The notes: generated from the letters alone by a model not told the origin. Positions 1 through 14,107 are shown, numbered from the stretch's first letter. The stretch is DNA of 64,000 nt from Paralvinella palmiformis (GCA_025642065.1 JAODUP010000270.1:190001-254000), one strand, 5' to 3'. Made by a program: numbers and translations.

Positions 1-103
1 GCGGCGCGGAGTCGGCCACAATTTACCTGGCGACTACCTTAAGTTGACATCATTCAATATATAACGTATAAACAGTATCAGCCGCGCCGAAAGGTGGCAA
101 GTT

Positions 104-149
104 GGCTGGCTGGCTGGCTGGCTGGCTGGTGGGCTGGCTGGTGGGCCTC
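104..149 (+). repeat. (TGGC)n microsatellite
   Basis: GGCTGGCTGGCTGG run with GGTGG variants. Confidence 0.9.
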
Positions 150-809
150 CTCTCGGGATCGCCAAATAATCATCGGATCGCGAGGTGGTGTAAGGCACAT
201 TATTAATACGTTATATAAATGACCATTTGTTCGAGGCGAACTAACCCGATTCGAGCTCGGACGGCGAACGTACAGGGAGCGTTCTGTTTCGCGTCCCGAG
301 ATCGCAGACAGATGACATCGATCAAGAGAAAAGTCGGAACTATGACCTGTTAGAAGAAAAAAAATTATCCCTTGGTGCATTTGGCCGGGGAGTCCTCGGA
401 GGAGGAGGGGGGGGGGGATGGGGAGGACAAAAATATCGTCCGAGGTGTGCTACTTAAGGCCAACAGAGAGAGCATGCCAAACGGGAATATATCCATGAGG
501 AACAAAATTAAAAACACATTGGCTAAATCTGTCTTAATTTTCCTGCCGCCTTCGCCGAACCGTGACCGGACAAGCTACTTAACGTTTTCGCATCATTTAC
601 TGGTTGGTTGAGTACACGCGCGCGCGCGCACACACAGACACACGGACAGACACGCACAGACACTGCTACTTGTCCAGAAACTATTACATCGTAAGCAACG
701 TTCATTAAAGATGCCCCTGACGATGCTTATCTTCACATATATAAGTTAGATATGTTGATATGACATGAGAGATAAGACGAGTAGTAAATGCCACGCATGA
801 AAGAACGCT

Positions 810-1045
810 GAATCATCGTAGTTCAGCGGTAAAGATCAACGACTAAAAGTGAGGGATCCCAAGTTCAAGTCCACTGAGTGGGTGGAGATTTCCTTTCTTC
901 CGAAGACGACCAGGTATAGTTGCTTGTGCCAGGACCATACTGCACAATTTCACGTGGTCTCATTGTTGCCTCAGTTTGTGGGTTGTTTCATTCCACTTAA
1001 AACGCGTCGGCCTGATCGCTTCATTTCCCCGTCGAGTAACATCTC
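810..1045 (+). mobile_element. putative tRNA-like SINE of a different family
   Basis: TAGTTCAGCGG (819-829) resembles a polymerase III A box and AGTTCAAGTCC (862-872) a B box, 33 bp apart, as in tRNA-derived elements. The body downstream shares no obvious words with the abundant SINE. The end is uncertain, and only this copy is seen in the window. Confidence 0.4.
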
Positions 1046-2881
1046 GGTCAAATGCGTCAGATGAGAGGAGCGAGGAGGGGAGGGGGGGGGGAGTTTAATT
1101 AAGGACGATCACTGACTCAAAACTAATTATATCACTTACTAATTCTTCCCACCACCCACCCCCACCCCCGTCGGTAGGTTTGGGGTTTATAATTGACTTG
1201 CTGTATTCTCCGGCACGTCGTGTGTGTGTGGGGGGGGGGGGTGGACGATTAAAAGGATAGGACCCTAAACGGCGAGCTTCACCCACTTACTCACCCACTC
1301 ACTGACTCACCAAATCACTTACTCAACCCCTCCTCACTGTTAGAACAAAGAAAGCCAACAGTAGAGTAAGGACTATTAGCTGGAGCCAGCATACTCCCAT
1401 GGGATACGAAGATGATGCCCAACTGTACAGGTCCAGAAGCCAGTTGAAAACAGCATTAAATGCAAAGCCGTATTTGAGCGCTGACGTGAACGAAAATGTG
1501 AAGTCCTTAGATTAGCCTTTTTTGTGGGTTTTTTTAAACCCACACACACACACAATAGAGAATCACTTACGAATTATGTACAACGTTGTAACTGTTATGG
1601 GCTAAGGGCACTAAATAATATTAATAATCGTCGACATGCTTCCGTCAACAACAACAACAACAACAACAACACGAGTGGTACTTGTGTCGACTCGATGACG
1701 TTTTGTGTGGTAAATAGATAGCCGGCAGTCAGTGAACGTCATACGACGAGTAAGAACGCCAACAAACAAAAAAACGGCGACTATACAAGGCCACCACCGC
1801 CACCATCATTATCATCATCATCACCATCATTATCATCATCTGCGTAGTTATAAAGTTACAGCGTACACCAAGACGTTGGCGATTAATTTATATGACAACA
1901 ACAGCAACAACAACAGCAACAGCAACAACAACAGTTAGAAACCGAGTATTTGGCGAGAAAAAAAACATGTGGCGAAGTAACGGGGAGCCGATACGGTTAT
2001 TGTAGTCTACGACCGTCATATTTAATATCCTCTCCCGAGTGTAGTATTTTAACACGACCAGACGCATACGATATAAATAAGACAGCTCAGCTGTCTTCCA
2101 GCTGTGCTCCTTAACAATGGCGGCGATATTTGGGGGGGGGACGATTGTAGCGGATTGGTTCGGCTGCGGCGTCCGAAGTTATAACAGCCGAGTCTCTTGT
2201 TTCGGGAGATGAAATTCCATCTTCCCCGACCGCGTGCAAGTGTCAGCGACACCCACACACACACACACACACACCAACACCCCGGCGACATAACACCACC
2301 ACCACCACCACCACTACACGCGGTAGGAGGTGTGTGGGGCGAATCCTGTGGGATTATACGGAGCACTGAATGGTCCTTGGCCTGTAGGACTCCTCGGCCG
2401 TCTGGATCGGCGATCTATTGAACCAGAACATCGGTTTATCATTTCGCTAAACCTATCGAATTATTCCCATCTCCGGAAGAAAAGATGATGGGATCTTTTT
2501 TTGTTGGCTTAGAAAAATATTAAGACAGATTATTAATATTATTGTTGGTGTTATTGTTGGTGCTGTTGTTATGTTGTTGTTGTTGCTGCTGCTGCTGTCT
2601 GAAGACGAACTTTTAAACCAGTCTTCATTACTTTCAGTTTCTCAGCCAGTCAGAGTCAGACATGTTAATTATAATGGAAGGTTGTACGGAAGTTTGTCAA
2701 GTTCCTTTGAACTGGTTTAAGCATGATACAGGTGATGCTTAAATGTCGTAATTATGATGATGATGGTGGTGATGGTGATGATGATGATGATTATGATGAT
2801 GATGATGATGATGAGAAATAGGACATTTGATATAGCCCTATTTTTGTTTGTGCTGAACCTGATATAATAATGAGTGTGGGG

Positions 2882-2882
2882 C

Positions 2883-2934
<52 letters not shown>
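2882..2934 (+). repeat. (GT)n microsatellite
   Basis: About 26 GT units with one CGTG variant. Confidence 0.95.
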
Positions 2935-4727
2935 AATGTGTGACTCTACAGTACCGTCTTGGCGATTTATTAATAATACAAATTAACCGACAGACAACAT
3001 TACAATAACATCCTAGAAGACGAGAAAAAAAAACCTATACTCTCAGTCACTGACACAAACATGTGACAATTAATCTGACACAACAATGTACATTATGACA
3101 TTGAACCTAAAGTGAGAAGACCGTGAAATGTTAATGAACGCACACACACACAAGCAAGCAAGCAATGATTGAATTGAGTATATCCCATAAACCCACCAAC
3201 TATTGCCCGACTGACACACAGACAGACTGACAGAAAGATAAAGTTCTGATTACTCTCTTTTAAGGTGAGATGGAAAAGCTAAATTAATAGCAACCTTCAA
3301 AAATTTAAAGCCACGTAAATTTCATATTTCGTCTCTCTCTCTCTCTCTTCTCATCTCTCTCACTCACACACACACACGCACGCACAGACGCACAGTTATA
3401 CCACAGATTAATTCAGCTAAATTACAAATAAATAAACGAACTTCATGCAAATCACCAAAAACCGTCCGTTGTTTAGCAAACACTTTTAGCTAAGATCACA
3501 AACAAAAAATTCCAACAGTTACTATACACCAACATACTACATACTACAACACACCCACTCATTCGGCAGACATATACGAGATCAATGATCCACTGGAGAG
3601 AGAAAAAATCTCCACTTTAATACGGGCGGAGCAGACGACAGACAGCCGCCCTCCCAGCAGCCACAGACGTACTCGAACCCACACTTATATAACAGCGTCT
3701 CGCACGCCGTTCAACCACACCTCAGCCACATCAGTTACCTGGGTAGAACGGTGGGGTGGTGGTGGTGGTGGTGCTGGTGTTGGCGGCCTTGCAGGATAAG
3801 GGAAACCGCTGCAGACCGTTGAAAGTCTTCCTTCGCCCGCCTATACGGGAAGAGCGTCCGCCGAAAAAAAATGCAGTAGAAAGCCAACTCCACCTGCGAC
3901 TGTCCCTAAATCCGGCCCTCTACCGACGCGTGTGTCGTACGGATGCTCCGGGCGGCGACGACGGCGCAGAACACCCGGATGGAGTGGCCATTTTATGCCA
4001 CCGATGATATAAACGTCTATTGGGTCGGGGCCATTACTCCCAGACTCAATCAATAGACCGTCTGCCGGTCTTCCTGACCGACCTCATAGAGAAGTTCGTG
4101 TGTTACGTTCGTACAACCGGGGCTGGCACCGGGCTCCCCAATTTTCCACCCGCATGAAACACGACGAGCGGGCAAACAAATCTCAGGTAACTGGAACCGC
4201 GTCCGACTTAGTTCCACGTTTCGCCGGGAGATGGGTTCGGCTTTCGGTAGCTACTATAGTCGCCGCGGCGTTAAGCTGCGACGGGCGGGATCGGGCCAGC
4301 GGCGGGAAGACGTATTCCGATGTATACCACTTTCGGGCCAGACGGTTATATAACTCGAGAAATAAATAAATTAATAACCGGATTGATGACCCCCAGACCG
4401 CGAGGTGAAGAGATCGGTCACGTGATTCATATCGTGTTATCGGTAATCACTACGGGTGCTAAGGATTGGCTTCTGTAATCTTCACCAACTCGCCGGCAAA
4501 CTTCCCCCCCCCCCTTGCCCTCCCCGCCCCCACAACTTCCGCTGGCCAACGGTGGTTCCGTTCTACCGAACCAGGTCACTCTAATACACTCAACAAGTAT
4601 CAATCAAGTGAACTTATTGTTGGCTTGAAACATGTAAATATTCACTGAACCGATTTAGGTATTTCTCCCGAAGGCCCCCCCCCCACACACACACACACAC
4701 ACCCTATCAATTCGCATCACTCGGCGA

Positions 4728-4937
4728 ATGTTTTTATTATTTTTTCGAACATCCACAGACTCGTTAACATTTTTGTCTCATGAAAAGTCAGTCATTTGCC
4801 ATCGAAGTTCTCTTTCTTCTCTTCCTATTCAAGAATCTATAAAGTGGTTCCAAAATAATTCCTTAACCATTTCTAAAATGGAAGCCTATTGGAAAAATAC
4901 CAGTCGACCACTATTTTTCCTAATGGATCAAAACTGA
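4728..4937 (+). pseudogene. possible degenerate LINE reverse-transcriptase fragment
   Basis: The 69-codon frame ends with IKWFQNNSLTISKMEAYWKN, then TSRPLF. The spacing W-F-x-x-N-x-L-x-I/N-x-x-K followed by E-A resembles the stretch after the catalytic YADD region in CR1/Jockey-type reverse transcriptases (W-F-x-x-N-x-L-x-x-N-x-x-K-T-E). No catalytic motif is seen upstream and a stop follows. This could be chance. Confidence 0.25.
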
Positions 4938-5559
4938 CCACATGATAAAACAAATTGGGCCTAAATTTATTATTAAAAAAACTTTTCCGACGGTCTCCAA
5001 AAAAAGTGCACAATTTACACAGCTGATGTTACGAATTATCTCTGACATTCAATAATGTACAATCAAGTAAAAAGAACCGAACAAAAAAAATCAATAATTG
5101 ATGTTGAAATGTTAACAAAACTTTGTCCGGTCCTGTCTCAGTGGGAATATTATCAAAAACGAAGCGCCATGTGGTAAACATGTTTTACTGTTATTCGGCC
5201 AGATCTTCGATAGGCTACAATCGGATCATTACTGTTAGATCTGTGTAACCGTGGCGATATCCTAACATAGTCATATGTTCCGAGCGCCTAGATTACCTCT
5301 CAGAAGTGGCAATTTTCGGGAAGAGAACAACAGACAACATCTCCCACCATTATTAATCATGCCTCAAACATCACAACTCGAACATAAATAGTTCCACCGC
5401 CAAGGAAAAACATTGTACGGTAAATAGAAATATTTAAATTGGAGAGTGTGAGGGGGGGATATACGTGTGGAACACACCCATGTACGCACGCGCGCACACA
5501 CGCACACACACATAGAAACACATAGAAACAAACATATACACATGCATGCACGCGCAAAA

Positions 5560-5596
<37 letters not shown>

Positions 5597-6373
5597 GAGA
5601 GAGGGGGGGGTGGGCACACAATCGTGAAATTTAAAAAGTAAAACATGCTTACAATAACCTAGCATCGATATCGCACCTAATTCGAACCTCCAATTCGAGA
5701 TCCTGACCATGAACTCGGTGTGTGAGAAAATCCGAGCCGAGCCCGACCTAATGATGCGATTAATTATGAAAAATCCTATCACTTTGAAGTGAGAATCGCC
5801 GACAAAAATACACCTCGCCAATCAACAGACAGCCAAATACCATCATCAAAATGGTGCTAAATGAATTATGGTCGGAAAACAGATGGAATGGCAAACGAAC
5901 GACACCCATAACACCGCCATAACACCGTATTATCGTGTGATAATGATAACAAAAAATAGACTCCGATGATGGGGAGGGGGGGGGGGCCTGTGGCCACCGT
6001 GGGAGTGTTTAAATAATTTCACAAACCGAAACACATACATAGATACATACATGTATACATTGTGACCGGCTCATTACGTGCTTCGCCGTGTTTGTGTGTT
6101 GGTTGGTGTGTGTTTTATTTAATACCACCCACCCACCAGTTGTGTGAGAACCTCCGCCACAAAGGTCTAATAACTGACTCGGTATGAATTAGTCTCTCAA
6201 TTCTGGCCAACAATCAAACTAATAAACTGCGGTAGGAATCCGGTTTTTAAAAAAAACAACCGTTCCGGTTTATTTCGGCTTGAAAAATTTGTCAATCAAA
6301 ATGTAGATCTGAAGCTGGTCGGGGTTACTTTCTCAGTCTTTACTGGTTACAGTAATACCAGAACGATACATTT

Positions 6374-6374
<1 letters not shown>

Positions 6375-6467
<93 letters not shown>

Positions 6468-6557
6468 CCTCTGCCTGCCCGCCTGCCTGCCCGCCTGCCT
6501 GCCTGCCTATCCGTCTGTCCGTCCCTCCGTCCGTCCGTCCGTCCGTCCGTCTGTCTA
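6375..6557 (+). repeat. compound (GT)n, (CTGT)n, (CCTG)n, (CCGT)n microsatellite
   Basis: Four motifs related by single steps follow one another without gaps. Cys/Val/Leu-rich frames here have no coding meaning. Confidence 0.95.
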
Positions 6558-6714
6558 ACAGAATATACCGAAGTGTGTGGAAAAGCCCAATGTTTAATTA
6601 GTTCTTCAAACGTGTTTAGTAATAAAATAGTTATCAGCCTTGAATACAAACATCACAATCACCGATGAAGATATTTCTGAGTAAAATAACAACAAAAAAA
6701 CAACAACAACAACA

Positions 6715-6869
6715 AGATGATGATTGATGTTTTACGGCCACTTTTGTGCAAAGGTAATGAAACGAAGTCAAAGACGAAACACCCTTCAGATATGCCCACG
6801 CCGAGATTCGAACTCGGGTGGTAGTGATCTGTGATCCAACGGGCTACCAGTTAGATCACGGAGGCGCCC
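6715..6869 (-). mobile_element. tRNA-derived SINE, subfamily I, internally deleted
   Basis: On the minus strand: GGGCGCCTCCG head, A-box-like and B-box-like (GAGTTCGAATCTC) polymerase III promoter parts, the shared body ending GTAAAACATCAATC, and an (ATC)n tail. About 40 bp of the body (the GGTCGCTCGGCCCATTTAGCC part) is missing. It sits inside a (CAA)n tract that continues on both sides. Confidence 0.8.
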
Positions 6870-7672
6870 TCAACAACAACAACAACAACAACAACAGTGT
6901 GAACCGAAAAAGATCAAACCAGCCTCCCCCCAAAAATCTGAAACTTATTCGGGGAAGGAATTAACTAGAATTTAGCCATCTGAATATCAAATATCAAACA
7001 TTGGTCATCAAATCGTGATACGAAGAGAGCCCGGAGAGAGAGAGAGAGAACGCTGCGGTGTAGTGTACATCATACGGAGTTTGAAAACAATTATCGAGAG
7101 GGCAGCTCGCTGACACCATTAACTGGCTCGCTTCCAAATGAGTCCATATTCAGGGGGAAAAAACGCTTGAAACGCCAAAACTGTTTCAAAAAACGACTGC
7201 CAAGTCAGAACGAGATGTCTTAAGTACTAGTTCTGGTGTAATTCGGCCGACTGGTCCAATATAGGAGATTATCAGAAAGGACGAAATGTGAACGTCGACT
7301 TGATAAATTGTGTTTGGATTGAAGTCGACTTAAATGACCAGAACTTAAACGACTGTTTCTCGGGTCCCGCCGCATCCCTGAAAAGTTTGCGTTTCCACGC
7401 GCGCCGACTTGCGAACAAACTGGCACACAGCTGTTTAGTGGCGTGTTTAATGATGACCTTTCCGTGTATTCCATAAAATAATCAATGACCGACCTTTTAT
7501 TCGGGATTATCTACGAGACGTGGATATCTGGTGGCCAGGGGGCGCCATCATCGCTGCGTTCGAGAGGAGTTGGTGGGTGGGAAAGGAGTGTCCGTAAGTG
7601 CCGAGGTACGATCGTACGGGCCGGCGAATAAAACGGCGACCAGTCGGCAGCTGGCATGAGATTATATAAAGG

Positions 7673-7682
7673 CCACAGATAC
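7673..7682 (+). promoter_or_regulatory. TATA-box match
   Basis: TATATAAAGG fits the TATA consensus well and lies in moderately CpG-rich, non-SSR DNA. No recognisable exon follows, so it is only a candidate. Confidence 0.2.
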
Positions 7683-7818
7683 GATCTGTTCGGCTGATCC
7701 AGATAGACGGACCGGAAAGTGACATTTCTGGTATAAATAAAGCCGCCCCTCCCCAAAATAAATGTTTACTTTCTGATAAAACTGAAGCCAGCCAGAGACA
7801 GAAAGGTCACATACCCGT

Positions 7819-7822
7819 GTGT

Positions 7823-7870
<48 letters not shown>
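7819..7870 (+). repeat. (GT)n microsatellite
   Basis: About 25 units with one GTAT variant. Confidence 0.95.
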
Positions 7871-7873
<3 letters not shown>

Positions 7874-8468
7874 GGGCGTCTACACGCCATTCGATAACAA
7901 CTGAACGCCATCTAATAGCTACTAATGGGGCGAGAGATCGGCCATTGTTTATGTCTGTGGTAGATACTGATACAGTATAGTAATGGTCACTCAAGAGAGG
8001 ATGTCTCACCCACTCGTCTTCTTCTAACCTTTCGCGGTAGTGAGAGGTGGTTATTTAGCCTGGGATCTTGTCATACGGTGGACGTACGGCCGAGTGACCT
8101 GTACGCTCCACAAGGGAATGCGAATGGCGAGCCGAATTCTTCGCTGAAGGATGAAATATCACATAGTGGGAAAGACGAAGACCGTATCCGGGTTCGATTC
8201 AATGATCTGGACGTTTCCTGTAGTAGTTCTCTACCGAATGTGCTATTGGAATTCGCGATCGAGGGAGATGGCTGAATGATATGGAATGGTCGGGGCGACA
8301 TTTGCTGAACAGGACTGATAACAAACAGCACCACCTACGGATATGACAGTAATGAAGTTATGTAAATAAACGTGGATACTTAGATCCTGAAATAAATAGA
8401 TCCCGATACCGTGACACAGGGATTCCTACCAGCCTGCATACGCAAATACCGGTATATCGTAACGTGAT

Positions 8469-8680
<212 letters not shown>

Positions 8681-9119
8681 AAACTGTAACACATACACAC
8701 ACCCATAACGGGGAACTTACCCAGAAAAACACGTCTGCCAAATATCCAGAGTATTAAAATCCAGAATCAAGTTCGGGACCAATAACTCCAACAACAACAA
8801 CAACAGGCCGTGTCCCATTAACGATATATAATATATTCTATCAGACGGAAAAATCCACGGACGTCGGGATAACAAAACTTGATCTCCGGATCCGTGTAGA
8901 GATCGTTGATCGGCAGACGATAGTTATCACAAGTGGCGTACGAGTTCTGATGTTTGCTCCGCAACAGGTTAACTAACCCGAAAGAAAGTCTATAAACACT
9001 GTGTTCCCACAAACACACAAACAGACAGACAGACAGACAGAGGGGCACAGCTCGGTGGCGGGGCCTCCTCCCACAGTAACGTTTACGACGTGGCCCCTTG
9101 ATAAGCCGATCATACGAAA

Positions 9120-9318
9120 GATGATGATGATGATGATTGATGTTTTACGGCCACTTTACGGTGCACAAGGTAGGCTAAATGGGCCGGGCGACCTCCGAGC
9201 GTAATGAAGCGAAGTCGAAGATGAAACATCCTTCAGACAGCCGCGCACACCGAGATCCGAACTCGGGTGGTAGTGATCTGTGATCCAACGCGCTACAAGT
9301 TAGACCACGGAGGCGCCC
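9120..9318 (-). mobile_element. tRNA-derived SINE, subfamily I, full length
   Basis: About 199 bp, with the complete order on the minus strand: GGGCGCCTCCGTGGTCTAAC head, degenerate B box (GAGTTCGGATCTC), body with GGCCCATTTAGCC, GTAAAACATCAATC, then an (ATC)n tail. No clear target-site duplication is visible. Confidence 0.85.
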
Positions 9319-9639
9319 TCAATTTCGTGACGAGGCGCGCCAATCGAAACACAAACCTGTGTCACTTATAACAACAGCAGATCGTAGAATGATTCCCTTC
9401 GCCATTAATTCAGCACACCGAGTACGGTTAACCTCCAAATGACAATTACAGGCTAGATAGGCAGATAGGCAAGCAGGTAGGCAGGTTTGCCTAGAGTGGC
9501 TGGTCTGGTCGTACCAGAGAGTTGATAACAATGTTGTTGATCTGCCGACAATGTCAGCTCGATGACGGTAGTAGTAGTAGTAGTACAGAGATACTAAACT
9601 TGCTACATCATGACTAGTATACGGCCCTTCCCGTCCCCG

Positions 9640-9890
9640 ACACCAGCTGGTGGTCGAGATGGTCGGTCACGTGTTGGCCGGACGTACCGAATTTTGGCAG
9701 GCCCCACCTAGCGTCACGATCGGCCGCCGCCCGACGCGATCGGCGGATATCGGGCGGCACGGCCTGATCGCGATCCGGCCATCACGATAGCGATTTCACT
9801 TCCGGGCTATAGGGCGCCGCGAACCCGGATGCGTGCGCGACGCGAGGGAGAACGTAATGCCGTCGACGCTGTTCAATCACGCGGTCATTT
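9640..9890. promoter_or_regulatory. CpG-dense block
   Basis: Rich in CGATCG and GGCCG words, with CACGTG near 9668 and an ETS-like ACTTCCGG near 9799. No coding similarity was recognised. Such blocks in invertebrates are often unmethylated regulatory DNA, but this is inference. Confidence 0.3.
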
Positions 9891-9891
9891 A

Positions 9892-9943
9892 TTCTCTCTC
9901 TCTCTCTCTCTCTCTCAGTCTCTCTCTATCTCTCTCTCTCTCT

Positions 9944-9981
<38 letters not shown>

Positions 9982-9985
9982 AGTC

Positions 9986-10023
<38 letters not shown>
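9892..10023 (+). repeat. (TC)n(AT)n(TC)n microsatellite
   Basis: Two TC tracts with rare CAG or TAT variants surround an AT tract. Confidence 0.95.
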
Positions 10024-10026
<3 letters not shown>

Positions 10027-10252
10027 ATCTACCTTCACATAGTTTTCAAACGTCTCGCATATATCTTATAACAGCCAGATATAGGTGCTTAACTGCAAGA
10101 AACTCAACTATCAACGAACGAAGAGACCAGAGCTGCAATCAGCTGACTGACAGAACAGCGAAACCCTACAACTGATCCACTCTAACCCAAACACAGAGAG
10201 ACATACAGACAGACAGACAGAGAGAGAGAGAGACCCAAGTCTCTGAAAACAG

Positions 10253-10290
<38 letters not shown>

Positions 10291-11214
10291 ACGATAGAGA
10301 GAGTATAAAAAACCAACCCCAACAACTAGCCAACAGACCAGACCCACACTATACCACCAGACTGGGATATATCAACTGTACTCGACGAACAAATACCGAG
10401 TTGTAAGTCAGCCAGTTAGTGTTATGTGAGCACGGCTACAAGCAACATTGTGTAGTTAACATGGCTGCCGAGACGGACGGGCGGACACACACACACACAG
10501 AGAGAGAGAGAGAGCGAGAGAGAGAGTGGTCACCGAGAGAGTGCCCCACTTCGTACCCACACCCAGATCTCTCGCCCCAGTGACCGTCCCGGTTTATCGC
10601 GCCATTGTTTCCATTTAAACCCGAATGCACTCGTTTACTTTAGCGACGGCGGTAGTTTTTCTCTCTCTCTCTCTCTCGGCCGACGTCGGCCCGCCGCCGA
10701 CCGACCGACCGGCCCTAGCTCATTTCGGCTCGCGATTTTTTCCTCTTCCCGTCAGAGTCACTCAGACTATTTCAATCATCCGCCTCAGTCCAGACGAAGC
10801 CAGTAATTAACATCGGGCCGAGGCATGCTAGCGCCCGTGGGTTCGGAGTTCGGACTTTTTTCCTGTCCAATTTTTGGCCGCTCTCACTGGGTGTGACCAT
10901 TCATCCATAAGCATTAGTTACATCAATGGAAATTCCTAGACAGAACACGCCAAGAACGAAGGTACGGGGCGAGCGAGCAAGGAGGCGGGCGGGCGGCCGG
11001 GCGGGCGGGCGGCATCGTCTGCGCGGGAACGCGTCGGAGGAAACTGAAACTCTGCCTGTGCCATAAAACGCTGACGCCTTCCGACCGAAGCCGACCCTTC
11101 CCGTCAGAAGTGGATGTCAATTTCGTAATAACCAACTGTTAGTGACCGCGTCGATTGCCGAAATAGTGTACCACCAAAACTTATCTCAGCAAAGTCATCT
11201 CCTCCAACCTCCTC

Positions 11215-11261
<47 letters not shown>

Positions 11262-13416
11262 ACGCTGTTGGTAATTTTCTCCAGCTTTTTGGGGGCCCCT
11301 TACTCAACTGATCTTGCTGAACTCGCTTTCGTTCGGCGCGCATCACATCATGCGCCCCGTCGATTTTCCGTTCGTACGTAACGCGGATCGTATATAAACT
11401 TCCGGAGACCCCAAAAACACGGGATGCTGCACTAAGGCGAATTTTTAAGTGCCATCTTCCGGAAAGGGGATATTTTTCCGATGATGCAGACAAGACGTCC
11501 GTCCCCCTGACCCAAAAGTTATCCCCGGCGTTCACTCAAAATAGAACGGCCTACCACCTTTCGCCCAGTTTCTGGCGGCAGTTTTTCATACGGAGGAGTC
11601 GCACTCCAGCCACGCACGGATCAGCATCCGGGTTTTTTTTTTCTTTCCATCCAAACGACCCCCCCCCTCGTCTCGTTTCGGGAACTGTTATTCTTGCGTC
11701 AGCGCAGGCACGGAATGGAGGCAGGGGTCAGAGGGGTCAGACGATGGAACGACGGTAGATGTAAGTTCTATATCTGTATCCTACACTAAACCGAGTAACT
11801 ACTGGCGCGTGCACCACAGACACACAGACACACGTACAGACACAGACACACAGACACACAAACAGAGAGAGAGAGAGGGAGAGAGAGAGAGAGAGAGGTG
11901 GGAAGAGGATGAAAAAGAAAGTGGGAGTCTGGGAGAACCCCAGACGCGGAAGCCGAACAAAGTGAACAAGGCCCAAGCCACAGGCGAACTTCATAATATT
12001 AATAACACCGAGCTGGCTAACTGGCAGCCATTTTAGCTCACCCCGTCCTAATTAATCAGCCCTCTACGGCTTTGATCTATTGATGCGAACTGAGAAGTTC
12101 CAGGCAAAACTGTAATGATCTGCCATCTTCGGCGAACATATGTTACGGCATAAACACACACACACACACAAACAGACACCGGCAATATTAGAACCCGCAC
12201 ACTGTTTACTACTGCACCGTACCAGAACCATGATAGCAACGGCGCAGATCTCAAAATAATCCTATTATTACAGCCCGTTGCGGCGGAAATATCGAAAGCG
12301 GATTGTAATCACGTGATGAATATTAATTAGGGACGCGTGATGGCGGATTTTCGGAGTCGTCGCAAAACTGGAAGAAAAATAACTTTATAATAAGTGTTTA
12401 AATGATGTAATAGTTTCGAGTCAGAGACACCGATTCATCGTCTTTATTTCGATGCCATTATGTTCCCTTTGTCTTCGTGTCTCCTCGTGTACCTTCTATC
12501 TGTCCATCTTTCTAGAAGGAAAAATAACTAATTAGCGCGCATTTCGTCGAACAACAAACACGGGCTCGGAATGGTTCCATTCGTTTGTGGGCATCCCTAC
12601 AGCCCGACAGGGCAAGTTAAGAGCGAAACAACGCAATCCTTCAACTAATAAAGATCTGACCTATTAAAATACGTGATCTGGCGCGCCCTGGAGGGACAAA
12701 AAAACAACCCAGGAGAACAATAATACTCGAAAAAACGTTGGCCAATGATCTTTTTCTTTCGCGCCCGGCTCTCGAACGTGCGCCGCCTAGCGGATAGAAC
12801 TGCCGCCCTGCCGCCGACGTCGAGCCGAGGTTTAAATAACTGAAATATCCGAACCGAACAGATGGAGTTCATAATGGCGCAAATACTAAACAACTCATAC
12901 CAGGCGAATACAAAGCTTCATCGTGTCGATAAAAAATTATTACGCACATATATATGGGAGTTGGGCGGCAGAGCCGGGGCCCGAGTCGAGTCCCGGGGCC
13001 CGGCTGAAAGCCATTTCGGACGGGGGCCCCGCCTCGCCCAAGGTCTGGACGAGTAGCCGGGGCCTGGCATATCTTCTTTACCTGGCCGAACGGGCCCGTA
13101 ACAGTTATAGGCTGGTACAGACCAAGTGACTTGTAATAAAAATATTACACACTCTGGCATTTTACACCAATCGGCTCACTTCGCAGATGGTGCCGTGATA
13201 AAATGGAATATTAGTGAAACAGGTCCTTTTTTTTCGGGGGGGAGGAGTGAAATTATATGTGTGTGTGCGTGAGTATGTGCGTGCGTGTGTGAGTGTGTGC
13301 GTGCCAGTGTGCGTGTGTATGCGCGTATTTAAGTTTATGTACTTACAAAAATAGAATCGGGTGTGGGTGGGCATCAGTATATGTCCAAGCTGTAATTAAA
13401 GAAAGATATTTTTTAG

Positions 13417-13897
13417 GTCAGTCAGTTAGTTAGTCAGTCTCTCAGTCAGTCAACCAGCCAGTTAATCAGTTGTTTAGTCAGTCAGTTAGACACAGTCAGT
13501 AAGTCAGTTAATTAGTCCAGACACCAGTCAGGTAAATAGTAAATAAATCAGTCAGTCAGTCATTAAATAAATAAATCAGTCAATCAGTCAGTCAGTTAAT
13601 AAATCAGTCAGTCAGTCAGTCAACCATCAGTAAATAAATCAGTCAGTCAGTCATTAAATAAATAAATCAGTCACTCAGTGATTAAATAAATAAATCAGTC
13701 AGTCACTCACTCAGTCAGTAAATAAGCCGGTCGGTCGGTCGGTCCGTCCGTCCGTCTGTCTGTCAGGTCAGTCAATCAGTCACCATTAATAAGTAAATTT
13801 ATCAGTCAAACAATCAACATAAGGTACCCAACACATCAGTAAGTAAATTAATCAGTCTTCCAGTCAATTGATCAGTGAGTCAGTCAGTCAGTCAGTC
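13417..13897 (+). repeat. degenerate (TCAG)n / (TAAA)n repeat tract
   Basis: About 480 bp made mostly of TCAG tetranucleotides, with interspersed TAAA runs, a GGTCGGTCGGTCC patch and CCGTCCGTC near 13740. Long but imperfect. Confidence 0.9.
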
Positions 13898-14020
13898 ATT
13901 CTGTGATGGAATCATGAGTTGGCAAAATGAGTAACAAGAAACCCTGATAGTAGTAAATAAAGAGGGAGAAAGAGACGAATGAGAGAGGAGGTGGGAGTAA
14001 AAAAGGGGAGGGGGTAGAGG

Positions 14021-14105
14021 ACTATATGTCATACAGGACTATATGTCATACAGGAATATATGTCATACAGGAATATATGTCATACTGGAATATATGTCAT
14101 ACAGG
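14021..14105 (+). repeat. 17-bp minisatellite, five units
   Basis: Five units of ACTATATGTCATACAGG or AATATATGTCATACAGG, with single-base variants. Confidence 0.9.
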
Positions 14106-14107
14106 AA

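Larger units (their letters stand above)
1..8460. other. left intergenic region, no recognisable gene
   Basis: Single-copy-looking DNA with SSRs ((CAA)n, (CAT)n, (GAT)n, GT runs), poly-G and poly-C runs of 8-11, one odd tRNA-like element at 810, one SINE at 6715, and a TATATAACAG word near 3686 in a CpG-richer stretch (3600-4300). Open frames up to 154 codons overlap SSRs or lack similarity. Confidence 0.7.

Noticed and set aside
4842..4860. KWFQN word suggesting a homeobox helix 3
   Set aside because: Neither the R-R-x-K residues that follow in homeodomains nor helices 1 and 2 are present.
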